A stretch of 64,000 nt of DNA from the NCBI GenBank assembly GCA_002050435.1, contig MWYV01000036.1:34054-98053 (forward strand). Reading direction: 5' to 3'. Shown here one piece after another: positions 13,563 through 24,419 of the stretch (positions are counted from its first letter, which is position 1; every line of letters starts with the position of its first letter). Below the pieces are notes generated by a model. The model did no database searches. It worked only from the letters and a program-made list of their open reading frames with translations, and was not told where the DNA came from. The position numbers and the translations under genes are program-made. This DNA comes from Chitinophagales bacterium 33-2. Its GTDB lineage: Bacteria; Bacteroidota; Bacteroidia; Chitinophagales; Chitinophagaceae.

Positions 13563-16208
13563 TCAATTTTGATGTGATGCGTCGTGCACAATGGCTTCCT
13601 GCGGCTTAGAAGGTGCATTCCTGAAAATAACTACATTGTCAAATACATCAACAAGAACAGGTTGGGTTTTATCAACTTCTCCGCCAAGAATTTTTTTACT
13701 TAACGTATTCACCAGCTGTTTCTGAATGAGTCTTTTCAGTGGCCTGGCGCCAAACTGAGGATCAAAACCATTTTCTGCAAGGTAATCCAGGAGGTAATCG
13801 GAAAACCGAAGATCAATTCCACTTTGCATCACCAGATGTTTCAGCGCTTCAAGCTGAATTTTAATAATCCCACGAATCTCATTTTTCATCAGTGGCTGGA
13901 ACAAAATGATCTCATCGATCCTGTTCAAAAACTCAGGCCTTATGGTTTCCCTGAGCCTGATCATCACTTCATCTCTTGTGCGTTGCACAACTTCATCCTT
14001 ATTTACATCAGTTACATCAGAAAAGTTTTCCTGGATAATATCACTTCCCATATTGGATGTCATGATGATAATGGTATTTTTAAAATTGACAATTCTTCCT
14101 TTATTATCTGTCAGCCTTCCATCATCCAGCACCTGTAAAAGAATGTTCCATACATCAGGATGTGCCTTTTCAATTTCATCAAGCAACACCACCTGGTAAG
14201 GTTTCCTTCTAACAGCTTCAGTGAGCTGCCCGCCTTCATCATAGCCAACATATCCCGGAGGCGCACCTACCAACCGCGACACTGCATGTTTTTCCTGGTA
14301 CTCGCTCATGTCAATGCGCGTCATCATGTGTTCATCATCGAACAAATATTCAGCAAGTGCTTTTGCAAGCTCTGTTTTTCCAACGCCTGTGGTACCTAAA
14401 AAAATAAAAGAACCTATTGGCCTTTTAGGATCCTGCAATCCTGCACGGCTTCTTCTTACCGCATCAGCTACCGCGGTAATGGCCTCCTGCTGCCCTACCA
14501 CACGCTGGTGTAATTCTTCTTCCAGGTGCAATAATTTCTCCCGTTCACCCTGGAGCATTTTGGAAACAGGTATCCCGGTTGATTTGGCCACACTTTCTGC
14601 AATATCCTCCGCATCTACTTCTTCTTTCATCAATCGCCGACTATGGGCGCTGATCTCATTCAACTGATCCTGCAGCTTGCTGATGGCAGCTTCCTGTTCC
14701 TTGATCCGTCCATAGCGGATCTCCGCAACCTGTCCATAATCTCCTTCCCTTTCTGCCTGTTCTGCTTTTTGTTTCAGTGCTTCAATACCCGCTTTTGATT
14801 CCTGGATCTTTTCTACAATTTCTTTTTCTTCCTGCCACTTGGCCTTTAAAGTATCCCTTTCCACTGCAAGGTTGGCCAGATGGGTATTCAGATCTTTTAA
14901 TTTATCCTCATCACTTTCTCTTTTTATGGCTTCACGTTCAATTTCCAATTGCCTGATCTGCCTTTCCAGTTTGTCAAGTTCTTCAGGCATACTGTTCATT
15001 TCCAGACGTAGTTTGGCGGCACTTTCATCAATCAGGTCGATGGCTTTGTCTGGCAAAAAACGATCAGATATATATCGAACAGAAAGTTCCACTGCAGCAA
15101 TGATTGCTTCATCTTTTATTCTTACATGATGATGGGTTTCATACCTGTCCTTCAATCCACGAAGGATGGAAATGGCATCCTCGATGTCGGGTTCATCTAT
15201 TAAAACTTTCTGAAACCGGCGTTCCAGTGCTTTGTCTTTTTCAAAAAATTTCTGGTATTCATTTAAAGTAGTGGCACCAACAGCACGTAGCTCTCCACGG
15301 GCAAGTGCAGGTTTCAATATGTTGGCTGCATCCATTGCACCTTCACCGCCACCTGCACCAACAAGTGTATGTATTTCATCGATAAAAAGAATAATCTCGC
15401 CATCACTACCCGCGACTTCCTTTACTACGCCTTTCAGTCTTTCCTCAAACTCGCCCTTGTATTTTGCACCTGCGATCAGTTGGCCCAGATCCAGTGCATA
15501 AATGATCTTTGATTTCAGGTTCTCCGGCACATCACCATTCACAATACGCATGGCCAGTCCTTCCGCAATAGCCGTTTTACCAACACCCGGTTCTCCAACC
15601 AGGATGGGATTGTTCTTGCTTCTCCTCGAAAGAATGTGCAAAGTGCGCCTGATCTCTTCATCCCGGCCAATTACAGGATCAAGTTTACCCTGCCGGCCAA
15701 GTTCGTTCAGGTTCTTTGCATATTTATTTAAAACATTGAATTGGGTTTCCTGTGTTTGAGAAGTGACTGCGCTTCCTTTTCTCAGGTCGTTGATGGAAGC
15801 AACAAGGCCTTTTTCAGTAAGCCCAAAATCTTTTAGCAGTTTTGCTGTGCTGTCATTCCCCTGCAACAGCGCAAGCAGCAGGTGTTCGGATGTAACAAAT
15901 TCATCTTTGAAATTTTTCAGCACAGCACCAGCACGCAGCATTACATTATTGGCTTCCCGGGAAATATTCTGAGCCGGCTCGCTGCTGACTTTCGGAAGCT
16001 TTTCCATTTGCTGATCCAGCCGGGCTTCCAGTTGTCCCGTGTTCACCTCATTCTTTTTTAAAAGATATTCAATAGGAGAATCCTGTTGGTCGAGCAATGC
16101 TTTTAATAAATGGTCTGTTTCAATGCTGGCATGACCATGATTAAAAGCAATCTGCTGCGACTGTTGAATGATCTCCGCGGCTTTTATGGTAAAATTGGAA
16201 AGGTTCAT
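13563..16208 (-). CDS. clpB: ClpB disaggregase
   Basis: 881-residue Hsp100 chaperone that, with DnaK, extracts and refolds aggregated proteins in the cytoplasm. Order: Clp N domain with two repeats (about 1-150), AAA+ module 1 with Walker [14 protein letters not shown] (about 206), the long coiled-coil middle domain that marks ClpB rather than ClpC or ClpA (about 410-530), AAA+ module 2 with [13 protein letters not shown] (about 607) and the arginine-rich C-terminal domain. Length is usual. It is single-gene with its own terminator. It fits the stress theme of the window, but no heat-shock operator (CIRCE) is visible before it. Confidence 0.98.
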   Translation of the reverse strand: MNLSNFTIKAAEIIQQSQQIAFNHGHASIETDHLLKALLDQQDSPIEYLLKKNEVNTGQLEARLDQQMEKLPKVSSEPAQNISREANNVMLRAGAVLKNFKDEFVTSEHLLLALLQGNDSTAKLLKDFGLTEKGLVASINDLRKGSAVTSQTQETQFNVLNKYAKNLNELGRQGKLDPVIGRDEEIRRTLHILSRRSKNNPILVGEPGVGKTAIAEGLAMRIVNGDVPENLKSKIIYALDLGQLIAGAKYKGEFEERLKGVVKEVAGSDGEIILFIDEIHTLVGAGGGEGAMDAANILKPALARGELRAVGATTLNEYQKFFEKDKALERRFQKVLIDEPDIEDAISILRGLKDRYETHHHVRIKDEAIIAAVELSVRYISDRFLPDKAIDLIDESAAKLRLEMNSMPEELDKLERQIRQLEIEREAIKRESDEDKLKDLNTHLANLAVERDTLKAKWQEEKEIVEKIQESKAGIEALKQKAEQAEREGDYGQVAEIRYGRIKEQEAAISKLQDQLNEISAHSRRLMKEEVDAEDIAESVAKSTGIPVSKMLQGEREKLLHLEEELHQRVVGQQEAITAVADAVRRSRAGLQDPKRPIGSFIFLGTTGVGKTELAKALAEYLFDDEHMMTRIDMSEYQEKHAVSRLVGAPPGYVGYDEGGQLTEAVRRKPYQVVLLDEIEKAHPDVWNILLQVLDDGRLTDNKGRIVNFKNTIIIMTSNMGSDIIQENFSDVTDVNKDEVVQRTRDEVMIRLRETIRPEFLNRIDEIILFQPLMKNEIRGIIKIQLEALKHLVMQSGIDLRFSDYLLDYLAENGFDPQFGARPLKRLIQKQLVNTLSKKILGGEVDKTQPVLVDVFDNVVIFRNAPSKPQEAIVHDASHQN

Positions 16209-16315
16209 AAATCTTATACTTTGATGAGTTAAAATTCGTTTCTATATTGTTCTGGGCTGTACTTTCAGGTTAAAGAAACCTACAAACAATAATCCAACCG
16301 AAATTATCAGATATT

Positions 16316-17389
16316 ATGTCATATAAATTTAGAAATACCTGTCTCAAATTCAGTTCCCTATTGATTTTCATGCTAATTATGCAGTGCGCCAGCGCGCAGG
16401 GCCGGAATAAAAAAAATGATAAAGAGTTTGGCCTTGAAGCTTATCCTGAACTGAATGCACTGATCACAAAACATCAGAAGACCCTGGGAAACAATGTAGT
16501 GACCCTGGTTTGGAAAGATACCGTGGTATTTAAAAAAGAAACCGGAGCATTCAGTTCAAAAAACGATGCACCCATTGCCCTGTCCAGTCAGTGGCTTACC
16601 ACTGCGTTGATACTTGTGCTGGTAGATGAAGGAAAGCTTTCACTTGATGATAAGGTCAGCGATTATCTACCCATTTTCAGTACTTATGGCAAGAACTACA
16701 TCACCATAAGACATTGCCTTTCGCATTTTACCGGCATTGAAGCAGGCACGAAACTGGTGGAAAGTAAATTTGAAAGCCTGGAAACAGAAGCTGCAGCATT
16801 TGCAAAAAAAGAAATACAAACCAACCCCGGAACAGAGTTCCGTTACTCAAGTGCCGGAATGATGCTCGCAGGAAGAGTTGCTGAAGTGGTTATGAAAAGA
16901 AAATTTGACCAACTCATCAAACAGAAACTTTTCAATCCATTGGGTATGACAAAAACAAGTTTCAGCACGATGGATGGCTCAGGGGTCAACCCCGCAACCG
17001 GCGCAAAATCAACTCCTAACGACATGCTGCGTTTTCTTCAGATGCTGTTGAATAATGGAAAGCTGAATGGCAGGCAGGTATTAAGTGAAGCTTCAGTGAA
17101 AGAGATGCGCAGGATCCAGGCGCAGGCAGTTGATGTGAAATTTGCACCAAAAGCTGCTACAGGTTTGTCGTATGCCATGGGAAGCTGGGCACTGCAGTCA
17201 AAAGATGGAGAAGCGACCGTTTTAACTTCACCCGGAATCTATGGTGTATGGCCGGTGGTTGACTGGTGCAGGGGTTATGCCATGATCATTATGTCGAAAG
17301 AATTTTTGCCCGAGCAAAAAGCGGAAACTTTTAATCTAATGAAAGGAGCAGTGGAAGATGTAAATAAAAACGGAAATTGTAATGAATAA
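16316..17389 (+). CDS. Serine beta-lactamase-fold protein, catalytic motif lost
   Basis: 357 residues with signal peptide (cut after ASA, about 28) and the class C beta-lactamase/esterase fold: SQWLTTALILVLVDEGKLSLDDKVSDYLP is the helix after the active-site serine in relatives. The usual SxxK is A-L-S-S-Q-W here: the serine place is L89 and the lysine place Q92. The second motif YxN reads YSS. Both changes suggest a non-catalytic, binding-only homologue. Export to the periplasm is predicted. It is divergent from clpB and ends with a strong terminator. Confidence 0.85.
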   Translation: MSYKFRNTCLKFSSLLIFMLIMQCASAQGRNKKNDKEFGLEAYPELNALITKHQKTLGNNVVTLVWKDTVVFKKETGAFSSKNDAPIALSSQWLTTALILVLVDEGKLSLDDKVSDYLPIFSTYGKNYITIRHCLSHFTGIEAGTKLVESKFESLETEAAAFAKKEIQTNPGTEFRYSSAGMMLAGRVAEVVMKRKFDQLIKQKLFNPLGMTKTSFSTMDGSGVNPATGAKSTPNDMLRFLQMLLNNGKLNGRQVLSEASVKEMRRIQAQAVDVKFAPKAATGLSYAMGSWALQSKDGEATVLTSPGIYGVWPVVDWCRGYAMIIMSKEFLPEQKAETFNLMKGAVEDVNKNGNCNE

Positions 17390-17400
17390 AATGCTTAAAA

Positions 17401-17437
17401 AAAGAGGCTGTCTCAAAGTCTGGGACAGCCTCTTTTC
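17401..17437 (+). terminator. Strong terminator after the beta-lactamase homologue
   Basis: AAAGAGGCTGTC-(11)-GACAGCCTCTTT followed by T: a 12-bp perfect stem with A's before and T's after, usable in both directions. Confidence 0.88.
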
Positions 17438-17516
17438 ATTCTGGTAGGTGATGAAATCCATTTTCATTTATGCAATGCTCAGTGCCTTCATTTTAGTTTT
17501 GATACATCCTCCTTTT

Positions 17517-19433
17517 TTATTTCTGTGATTTCACAAAAACGATCCTGAGGCGATCGGATTTATAAATGTCGTTATAATATTTTGCGATGGCTTCTCCGCT
17601 TGCTGGAGGAAACCTTCCCGAAAACTGTTCGCGGATCCTGTGGTAGATAATTTTATTCCCTTCTACTTTTAATGTGGCGGAATAATTTCCAAAGGGCGTT
17701 TTAATAGCTATGTTTTCAAAAGGCGTTTCCAGTTCATAACCGGCAGGAATTTCAATGACCTGCTTATCCTCATCCCTGTATTCGCTTTCAAAAACATAAT
17801 CCAGTTTCCTGGTTGTATCGAAGGTCAGACGCAATCCGCCTCGGTTCAATATATTCGGAACGATGAACATTCTTTTTCCACTCACAGTTGCATAAGCAGG
17901 AACCGTTATATTTAAATCTTCTTCGATCTGGGGCAACATCCCTTTTTTAAGATCATATTTAAAACTGTTGATCTCGTAAGTTGGAAGTTCAAGATGCTGC
18001 TGTAAGATTTTCTGAACTTTATCTTTTGAATTATTGTTGATCAGGGAACTTACTTCATCCTGCTGTGTGCCTTTATAAATGGTGGATACATCCATCACCA
18101 GGTTGCCCTCTGCATCGATCTTTGCATCAATCGCTCTTGTCTGCAGGTTCTCCTTTAAACCATAACGCGGTGTGTTTACCAGTTTTCCACCCTGGTCTGT
18201 GATCAGTAACGCCTTACGGTTTCCAGTATACGAACCCATATAGCCGGCAGATTCTGTCTGGCTGGTACATTCCAGCCACATGGTATCTTTTGCAAGGGGT
18301 ACAGACAACACCATATGATTGAACTGGTGCGAGGGGAATTCTTCAACAAAAAAACGTGCATAGCTTTCTCTTCCACCATTAATCAGGGCGTAGTGCGATT
18401 TAATACCAGCCGCTTTCAGGATGCTGTACATATAATTTGACAATGCCTTACAATCGCCATACCCTTTGGAAGCTACGTAAGAAGCTTCAAAAGGCTGCAG
18501 ACTGCCGATACCAAATGAGATGAGAATGTATCTTGTATTTTGTTGCAGGAACTCAAACAGGATTTTTACTTTTTCCTTTTCATCGCTAATTCCTGCTGTC
18601 AATTGCTGTATTTTATCAAGGATGTTTTGGGGCAACCTGTCCTTTCCATCATGAAGCTTTACCTGGAATTTTCCAAATTCTTCCCAACTGCTGGCATTAC
18701 CCGTATAACCCTGCATTTTAAAATCTGAAGGAGCAAAAAATACATTGGTGGTCATTTCCCTCCACTGCGGAGAAGCAAAAACACTTTGTATTACAGCCTG
18801 ATCCCTGATCTCCCAGAAATAGGATTTGTATTTGCCCTGTATTGTTTCCGCCGGCGGCTGGGGATAATTAAAAGCTTTGTAACGAACTTTATAATCAAGT
18901 GGTGCAACAAACCTGAATGAACTGTGTTCAACAGCATAATGTTCTGCCGCTTGAGGAAACCATCTTGGAAAATTATACGTGTTCAGGTATTTTTCTTCCA
19001 CTTCGTATTCAACCGTATAGGGGTAAGTACGGTGGTTGAAATTATGAAACTTCACCCTGCTGTCGTCCATCAGGCTGATCTCACTGACATTACTCTGGTC
19101 ACCGATCTCCTTTGATTTTAATTTCCTGATCAGTTGTCCTTCTGCATTGTATAAGGAACCTTCAAAACCGGTTACTTTGATCAGATTACTATAGTGCACT
19201 ACCATACCTGAAAAGCGGTCTCCTTTTTCATTTAAAATGGTGAGCGCCACCCTGGTTTTCACGATGGCTTCGTCAAGCGAAACTAAATGGTATTCTTCCA
19301 CCTGGGTGCGACAAACCACATTGGCTCCTTTCAGCAATTGCTTTGGAATCTGGCTTACCGGGTATTTAATATCCGCTGCATTGATGTGCTGAAAAGAACA
19401 TACAATGATTAAGAGTGCTAGGATGCGCATCAT
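17517..19433 (-). CDS. DUF3857/transglutaminase-like protein, catalytic residues present
   Basis: 638-residue exported protein (signal peptide about 1-19) with an N-terminal DUF3857 beta domain, a transglutaminase-like domain (about 280-395) and a C-terminal beta domain. The Cys-His pair is intact: C328 in GYGDCKALSNY and H373 in FNHMVLSVP; the third residue is E388 in WLECTSQ where aspartate is usual. Members are common in Bacteroidota next to each other, but their substrate is unknown. The start ATG shares one base with the stop codon of the gene upstream (ATAATG), so the pair is translationally coupled. Confidence 0.88.
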   Translation of the reverse strand: MMRILALLIIVCSFQHINAADIKYPVSQIPKQLLKGANVVCRTQVEEYHLVSLDEAIVKTRVALTILNEKGDRFSGMVVHYSNLIKVTGFEGSLYNAEGQLIRKLKSKEIGDQSNVSEISLMDDSRVKFHNFNHRTYPYTVEYEVEEKYLNTYNFPRWFPQAAEHYAVEHSSFRFVAPLDYKVRYKAFNYPQPPAETIQGKYKSYFWEIRDQAVIQSVFASPQWREMTTNVFFAPSDFKMQGYTGNASSWEEFGKFQVKLHDGKDRLPQNILDKIQQLTAGISDEKEKVKILFEFLQQNTRYILISFGIGSLQPFEASYVASKGYGDCKALSNYMYSILKAAGIKSHYALINGGRESYARFFVEEFPSHQFNHMVLSVPLAKDTMWLECTSQTESAGYMGSYTGNRKALLITDQGGKLVNTPRYGLKENLQTRAIDAKIDAEGNLVMDVSTIYKGTQQDEVSSLINNNSKDKVQKILQQHLELPTYEINSFKYDLKKGMLPQIEEDLNITVPAYATVSGKRMFIVPNILNRGGLRLTFDTTRKLDYVFESEYRDEDKQVIEIPAGYELETPFENIAIKTPFGNYSATLKVEGNKIIYHRIREQFSGRFPPASGEAIAKYYNDIYKSDRLRIVFVKSQK

Positions 19434-21454
19434 TATTTTTTCTTTTTAAATACGATCTGCTCATTATGTTTTTTCACTACGATGGTCATGAACTCACGCA
19501 GCGTATCATATTCTTCAGGCATGAAGAAAGCTTTATTCATTTTTAACCTGGAACGAAAAGAAATGGTGGAACCGGAATGTGAGATCCTGTATTCAAAAAA
19601 ACCACTTCCATCTTCATCAATTTTCAACATAAGCTGCTTTGGCAATTCATCCACCTCATAGCCTGCAGGCACTTCAAGTGTAAGTAAAAAGGTTTCATCA
19701 ACCATGTATGGCATTTCTACCGGGTAACTTCTTTTTAAAGAAGTAAAAGGATTTTTCTTCCATCCTTCATTAAACATGGGATTGACATAAAGGAGGTTAT
19801 CTTTTTCCAGGTTCAAATCAATATCATATTGAATGGTAACAGGAAGATCATAATGCTTAAGAGAATCCACAGATGTATTCTGAATGACCACCTCTGGTCC
19901 ATACTCTTTTTCTATTTCCTTGAAAAATGCCTCAGCACCTTTATCCTTGATCTTGTTCCTGGCCTGGTAAGATTCATACAATCCCGGTGTATGACGCACC
20001 TTTCCTACAAGCTTTCCTTTTTCATCATTAGCAATGATGACCATGGTCTGGGATGTTTCCTGCAGGGTATTGGCGTTTAAACTGATTTCTCTGAAATCAT
20101 CACCAATCACCCTTGCCATACCGTTGTAGCAATAAGGCAAAATATAATTGTACCCTAATTGCGGTTTACTTGCATCAAGATAAATATCCTTACCATTGAT
20201 TTTGAGCAAAACCACCACGTAATTAAACCCTTTAAGGTTGGGATAGGCTTCCCAAACAAAACCATTTCCCGTTGTACTCAAAATAACAGGCGATGCATCT
20301 AATCCATGATAACGCAGCAAACCGGCCAATAATAAATTGAGATCTGAAACAGCGCCCTTTTTATTTTTAATGATGTTCTTTAAAGGTTCTGTCATTCCTA
20401 TTCCTGAATTGCCTATGCTTGTATAATTATCCCTCACGTAGCCAAAGATCTTTTTCGCTTTTTCCTCTTCGTTTGAGATGCTCGCAAAAAGGGGTTTAAT
20501 ATCATCTGACACCCAGCTTTTCGTTTTTAAGCCTGCACCAAAATCCTCTGATTCCATTAACATTTTTGTAAGATCAAACCATGATTTCTGGAAGTTCACA
20601 TTATTCAGTGGATGTCCCTGGGCCATCATCTGGAATTCCATTCGTGAAATATGGTTCAATATGGAACTCGTGAAACTTTCAGTGTGAAGGGCAGGAACAT
20701 CTTTCATCACCCATCTAAGGTCTGTTACTGGTGCAGAAAAGTTATAATTCTGAGATTGACCTGCACCACCACCATCTCTGACAGAGAAATAATTTGTTCG
20801 TTCCTTCCTGTCTGCAAATGAGAGCGGCAGGTAACCACGCATCAAAGGAGCGTAAGTAAAGAATCCGGGAAGGCTGAAGGTAAATTCACTCCACAACACT
20901 GGCACTTCTTCCTGGAAGATCCATGGATCCAGTTGCCTTATAAAATCTGAGGTGACTTTATATTCGTATTCAATAATGCTTCCTTCTTTTACATTGGGCA
21001 TGGTAAACTTTTTTACCATCTTATTCTTATTTACATTTTCGGTAAACAAATTGGACTTATCCATTTTTGTTTCTTCAAGTTTGCCATTCACCAGGTTATA
21101 GGTGGATCCTTTGATCGCAGATATTCTTTCCTCTGCATTATTGCCACTTTTGTATAAAGGAATTTCTACGTCGGCAAGCGAATAACCATTTTTATTAATG
21201 ATGTGAACGATCTTATGGCGACTGATCACAAGTGAAAACCATCCTTTTGAATTCCCCTCAATGGAAACACTGCCCACATCCTGCAGAACAACTGCCTTGG
21301 CATGACTGTCAAGCGGATACAGCTTTTTTTCAAGGTCATTGACTGTTATTTTTCCAAATTTGGGAAAGGGCGCCTCATTTTGAGAAAAGGCCTGAAGCAG
21401 TAGCACACTGCATAATAGAGTGAATAAGGTTCTCATGTCAGTAGTTATTAACAA
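19433..21454 (-). CDS. DUF3857/transglutaminase-like protein, inactive paralogue
   Basis: 673-residue paralogue of the gene downstream, with signal peptide and the same domain order. The catalytic cysteine position reads KKGAVSDLNLLLAG (no Cys) and the histidine position FNYVVVLLK has tyrosine, although the final aspartate motif YLDAS is kept. It is therefore probably non-enzymatic and may pair with or regulate its active paralogue. First gene of the two-gene operon. A start at MRTL, six codons further on, is also possible. Confidence 0.86.
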   Translation of the reverse strand: MLITTDMRTLFTLLCSVLLLQAFSQNEAPFPKFGKITVNDLEKKLYPLDSHAKAVVLQDVGSVSIEGNSKGWFSLVISRHKIVHIINKNGYSLADVEIPLYKSGNNAEERISAIKGSTYNLVNGKLEETKMDKSNLFTENVNKNKMVKKFTMPNVKEGSIIEYEYKVTSDFIRQLDPWIFQEEVPVLWSEFTFSLPGFFTYAPLMRGYLPLSFADRKERTNYFSVRDGGGAGQSQNYNFSAPVTDLRWVMKDVPALHTESFTSSILNHISRMEFQMMAQGHPLNNVNFQKSWFDLTKMLMESEDFGAGLKTKSWVSDDIKPLFASISNEEEKAKKIFGYVRDNYTSIGNSGIGMTEPLKNIIKNKKGAVSDLNLLLAGLLRYHGLDASPVILSTTGNGFVWEAYPNLKGFNYVVVLLKINGKDIYLDASKPQLGYNYILPYCYNGMARVIGDDFREISLNANTLQETSQTMVIIANDEKGKLVGKVRHTPGLYESYQARNKIKDKGAEAFFKEIEKEYGPEVVIQNTSVDSLKHYDLPVTIQYDIDLNLEKDNLLYVNPMFNEGWKKNPFTSLKRSYPVEMPYMVDETFLLTLEVPAGYEVDELPKQLMLKIDEDGSGFFEYRISHSGSTISFRSRLKMNKAFFMPEEYDTLREFMTIVVKKHNEQIVFKKKK

Positions 21455-21601
21455 TTGGGTTTGTAAAATGATAATTTATTCTTACGTATGAAATTGTGAA
21501 TTAAAGTATATTAATGATATAAGAGGATACCCTTACATTGCGCTCAAGCTATTGACAATCTTTACAATAGATCAGGAGAAAACGGGAACTTTGCTGGTGG
21601 G

Positions 21602-22564
21602 ATGCAAACCTTGTCACAAACGGCTTTTATAAAAGAACTGGCAGCAAAAGCCGGTTTTGACCATTGTGGTATTGCAAAGGCTGTGCGTCTGGATGAAGAT
21701 GCCCACAGGCTCGAAAAGTGGCTGAACCAGGGTTATCATGGAAAAATGGATTACATGGCCAATCATTTCGATATGCGTGTAGATCCTTCCAAGCTGGTGC
21801 CCGGAGCAAAATCCGTCATCACACTGATTAAAAATTATTTCCCATCCCAGGAACCAGCTTCTGGTTTTAAAATTTCCAAGTACGCATGGGGAATGGATTA
21901 CCATGAAGTGATCCGGAAACAGTTAAAATCCATGATCACTTCCATACAGGAAAAAACCGGTGCGTTTAACGGACGTGGATTTGTTGATTCGGCACCGGTA
22001 CTTGAAAGAAGCTGGGCACAAAAAAGCGGACTGGGATGGATCGGGAAAAATGGAAATCTGATCAATAAAAACTCAGGATCATTTTTCTTTATTGCTACCC
22101 TGATCACCGATCTGGAACTTGAATATGACGATCCTTTTGCAAAAGATTATTGTGGAAGCTGCAGACGGTGTATAGATGCCTGTCCAACCAATGCAATACA
22201 GGAGAACCGTGTAGTGAATGGAAGCCAGTGCATATCCTATTTTACCATTGAATTGAAAGAGGAAATCATTCCTGAAGAAGTCAAAGGGAAATTTGATAAC
22301 TGGATGTTTGGTTGTGATATTTGCCAGGATGTTTGTCCCTGGAACCGGTTCAGTAAACAACATGAAGAACCTGCTTTTCAGCCGATACCGCAATTGTTTG
22401 AATTTTCAACAAAGGAATGGAAAGAACTTAGCGAAGAAATGTTCAAAAATATTTTCAAACATTCTCCGCTAAGCCGTTCAAAACATAAAGGGATACAAAG
22501 GAATATCAATTTCCTGCTGCAGTCATCAGAACCTGAAGCCCGCCTTGATGGAGATCCTTCTTAA
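21602..22564 (+). CDS. queG: Epoxyqueuosine reductase
   Basis: 320-residue iron-sulfur, cobalamin-dependent enzyme that reduces epoxyqueuosine to queuosine in tRNA. Two 4Fe-4S clusters are visible: CGSCRRCIDACPTNAI (about 183) and CDICQDVCPWN (about 240). N-terminal GFDHCGIAKA and the SAPVLERSWAQKSGLGWIGKN region match the family, as does the length. The last 39 bases overlap the convergent outer-membrane gene. No other queuosine gene is nearby. Confidence 0.95.
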   Translation: MQTLSQTAFIKELAAKAGFDHCGIAKAVRLDEDAHRLEKWLNQGYHGKMDYMANHFDMRVDPSKLVPGAKSVITLIKNYFPSQEPASGFKISKYAWGMDYHEVIRKQLKSMITSIQEKTGAFNGRGFVDSAPVLERSWAQKSGLGWIGKNGNLINKNSGSFFFIATLITDLELEYDDPFAKDYCGSCRRCIDACPTNAIQENRVVNGSQCISYFTIELKEEIIPEEVKGKFDNWMFGCDICQDVCPWNRFSKQHEEPAFQPIPQLFEFSTKEWKELSEEMFKNIFKHSPLSRSKHKGIQRNINFLLQSSEPEARLDGDPS

Positions 22565-23092
22565 TGCATAGGAAAATTCTTCTTTAAAAGTTGGACATTC
22601 ACCCCTTAAACAAATCGTGCTCATCTCAGTAGTTTCTCTGAAAGCTTTATAGGAATATCCTGCAGAGAAAAATAGGGCTTGTGACTGAATTGGAATGCTA
22701 TATCCGATTCCAAGATCGTAATACCAGCCTGGAAAAGTTTTACTGGTGATCCATTCGTTATTTTCATTGTTTTTGAGCCAGGGAAAATGCCTGCCCGCGG
22801 AAACATATACAAAGGGTGTTTTATCAGACTTTAGAAGGTCTTTGCGAAGATCGATGAATACAGGAACGGAACGTACCGTATAATAATCAAGTCCAACACC
22901 TACACCTGCGGAAAATGATTTGATACGTACGCCATTTATTGTGCTCAATGAAAATGCAGAACCAGCACTGCCTTCAAGCAATCCTGCCTGCAACAAAGAA
23001 TTAAACTTAATAGATGATGAAGATTTTACATTCTGTGCTTTTAGCGCAGCAGGAAGCACACTGATCATAAAAATTAAAATGATGTTACGCAT
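22526..23092 (-). CDS. Small outer-membrane beta-barrel protein
   Basis: 188 residues with signal peptide (MRNIILIFMISVLPAALKAQ) and alternating amphipathic strands ending in an aromatic residue (SIKAGFRF), typical of an eight-stranded OmpA/OmpX-type barrel. No specific function readable. It follows the LVIVD lipoprotein gene by five bases and may share its transcript. Its 3' end overlaps queG in antisense. Confidence 0.8.
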   Translation of the reverse strand: MRNIILIFMISVLPAALKAQNVKSSSSIKFNSLLQAGLLEGSAGSAFSLSTINGVRIKSFSAGVGVGLDYYTVRSVPVFIDLRKDLLKSDKTPFVYVSAGRHFPWLKNNENNEWITSKTFPGWYYDLGIGYSIPIQSQALFFSAGYSYKAFRETTEMSTICLRGECPTFKEEFSYALRRISIKAGFRF

Positions 23093-23097
23093 AAGAA

Positions 23098-24366
23098 TTA
23101 ATTTTTGATATTGATTTTACTTACCTGGTAGATGTTGCTCGTGTTTGAATAGTCAAACTGGTACAATCCATCACTTGCCACCACAATCGCTATCCCGTTA
23201 TGGGCGATGATGTCATAAGTATTTAATCCTGAAATCTGCCTGATAGGTACCAGTTGCTGAACATTGGAAGCATCTATCACTCTTAATCCTGCAGCGCCAT
23301 CACATATAAACAAGGTGTTGCCATCTTTATCCAGTCCATGGGGATTGGTGAAAGGATAGGTTTTTACAAGTGAAGGATTATTTAAATTGGTAATGTCAAT
23401 AACATCCATCTGGTTGCTGGTACCAAAGCAGGCATTTCCCGAACGCAGGGTAACATAAGCATACTGTCCGTCGGTGATCACAGGATCACAGCTGCGTGCA
23501 TGTGTAAATTCTCCCATTGCTGTTGGATTGGAAGGATTGCTGATATTGAAAATGAACATGCCTGTATTGGAACCGATAAATAGCTTATCCTGGAAGGGAT
23601 AAATGGTTTCAATGCCCCAGCCCACATTTTTTATTGCAGTTTGCACGGGCTGTTGTGGGTTGGTGATGTCGATCGAATACAGTGAGGTTTCCGAAACACC
23701 ATAAAGAAAATTACCTGTCTGTGCGAACCTGGCCATAGACCCACCGCGTCCGCCAGATGGGGCTGCGGCCCCGGATGCAATGGAAAAAGAATTGCCCAAT
23801 GCATCCTGGAAACTACAGTTTGCACAATTCTGCCATCTTGAATAAGTTGAACAATCTACCGTTGTATCACGTTCGTTATATCCTACAATCACTTGTACAG
23901 AATCAGCCACTGTATGGTTGGCCCAGAACATCCCATGCTCTTTAATCACATTATCCATAAATTTTACCGGGTGCACCGCATTTGGATTTGAAATATCAAA
24001 TACAACGATATCGGAATAAGAATCAGCAAACAGGTAATTGCCCTTAACGGCCAGGTCAACATTGCCTGGAATGTTGATGAAACCAATCTTTATTGGAACT
24101 GCCGGATTCGCATTGTTGATCACATGAATACCTTTGTTTGGTTCATTCATAAAAAGGTAGCTGCCATATAAAAATATTTTACCTGCCTGCTTAATTTCGC
24201 GTGGTGCCTGGCTGCCCATTTCCGCACGTACTTCAGTAAGCGTTTTATAAATGGGCGTATAAATTTTATATGTATTGATACAGGTATCTTTCAGGCATCC
24301 CTGTAAAAACATTACCAGCGGAAGCAGTACAAGAAAGGAAGCAGTTGGATTGAAAAACTTTTTCAT
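23098..24366 (-). CDS. LVIVD-repeat lipoprotein
   Basis: 422-residue lipoprotein: signal peptide with cysteine C24 (LQGC) and repeats of the LVIVD type, predicted to form a beta-propeller. Repeats read as GIHVINNANPAVPIKIGFI, DIVVFDISNPNAV, LYSIDITNPQQPV, MFIFNISNPSNPT and MDVIDITNLNNPS. These are found in surface proteins of many phyla and have no known enzyme activity. It is the first gene of a probable two-gene unit with the barrel protein at 22526. Confidence 0.88.
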   Translation of the reverse strand: MKKFFNPTASFLVLLPLVMFLQGCLKDTCINTYKIYTPIYKTLTEVRAEMGSQAPREIKQAGKIFLYGSYLFMNEPNKGIHVINNANPAVPIKIGFINIPGNVDLAVKGNYLFADSYSDIVVFDISNPNAVHPVKFMDNVIKEHGMFWANHTVADSVQVIVGYNERDTTVDCSTYSRWQNCANCSFQDALGNSFSIASGAAAPSGGRGGSMARFAQTGNFLYGVSETSLYSIDITNPQQPVQTAIKNVGWGIETIYPFQDKLFIGSNTGMFIFNISNPSNPTAMGEFTHARSCDPVITDGQYAYVTLRSGNACFGTSNQMDVIDITNLNNPSLVKTYPFTNPHGLDKDGNTLFICDGAAGLRVIDASNVQQLVPIRQISGLNTYDIIAHNGIAIVVASDGLYQFDYSNTSNIYQVSKINIKN

Positions 24367-24419
24367 GGTCTTTTTTTTTGGTTGACAAATGATTGTCTTA
24401 ATGCGTTGCGTATCAATTT

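Noticed and set aside
13824..15972. Several plus-strand ORFs of 69-119 codons inside clpB
   Set aside because: Antisense shadows of a well-supported 881-residue protein.
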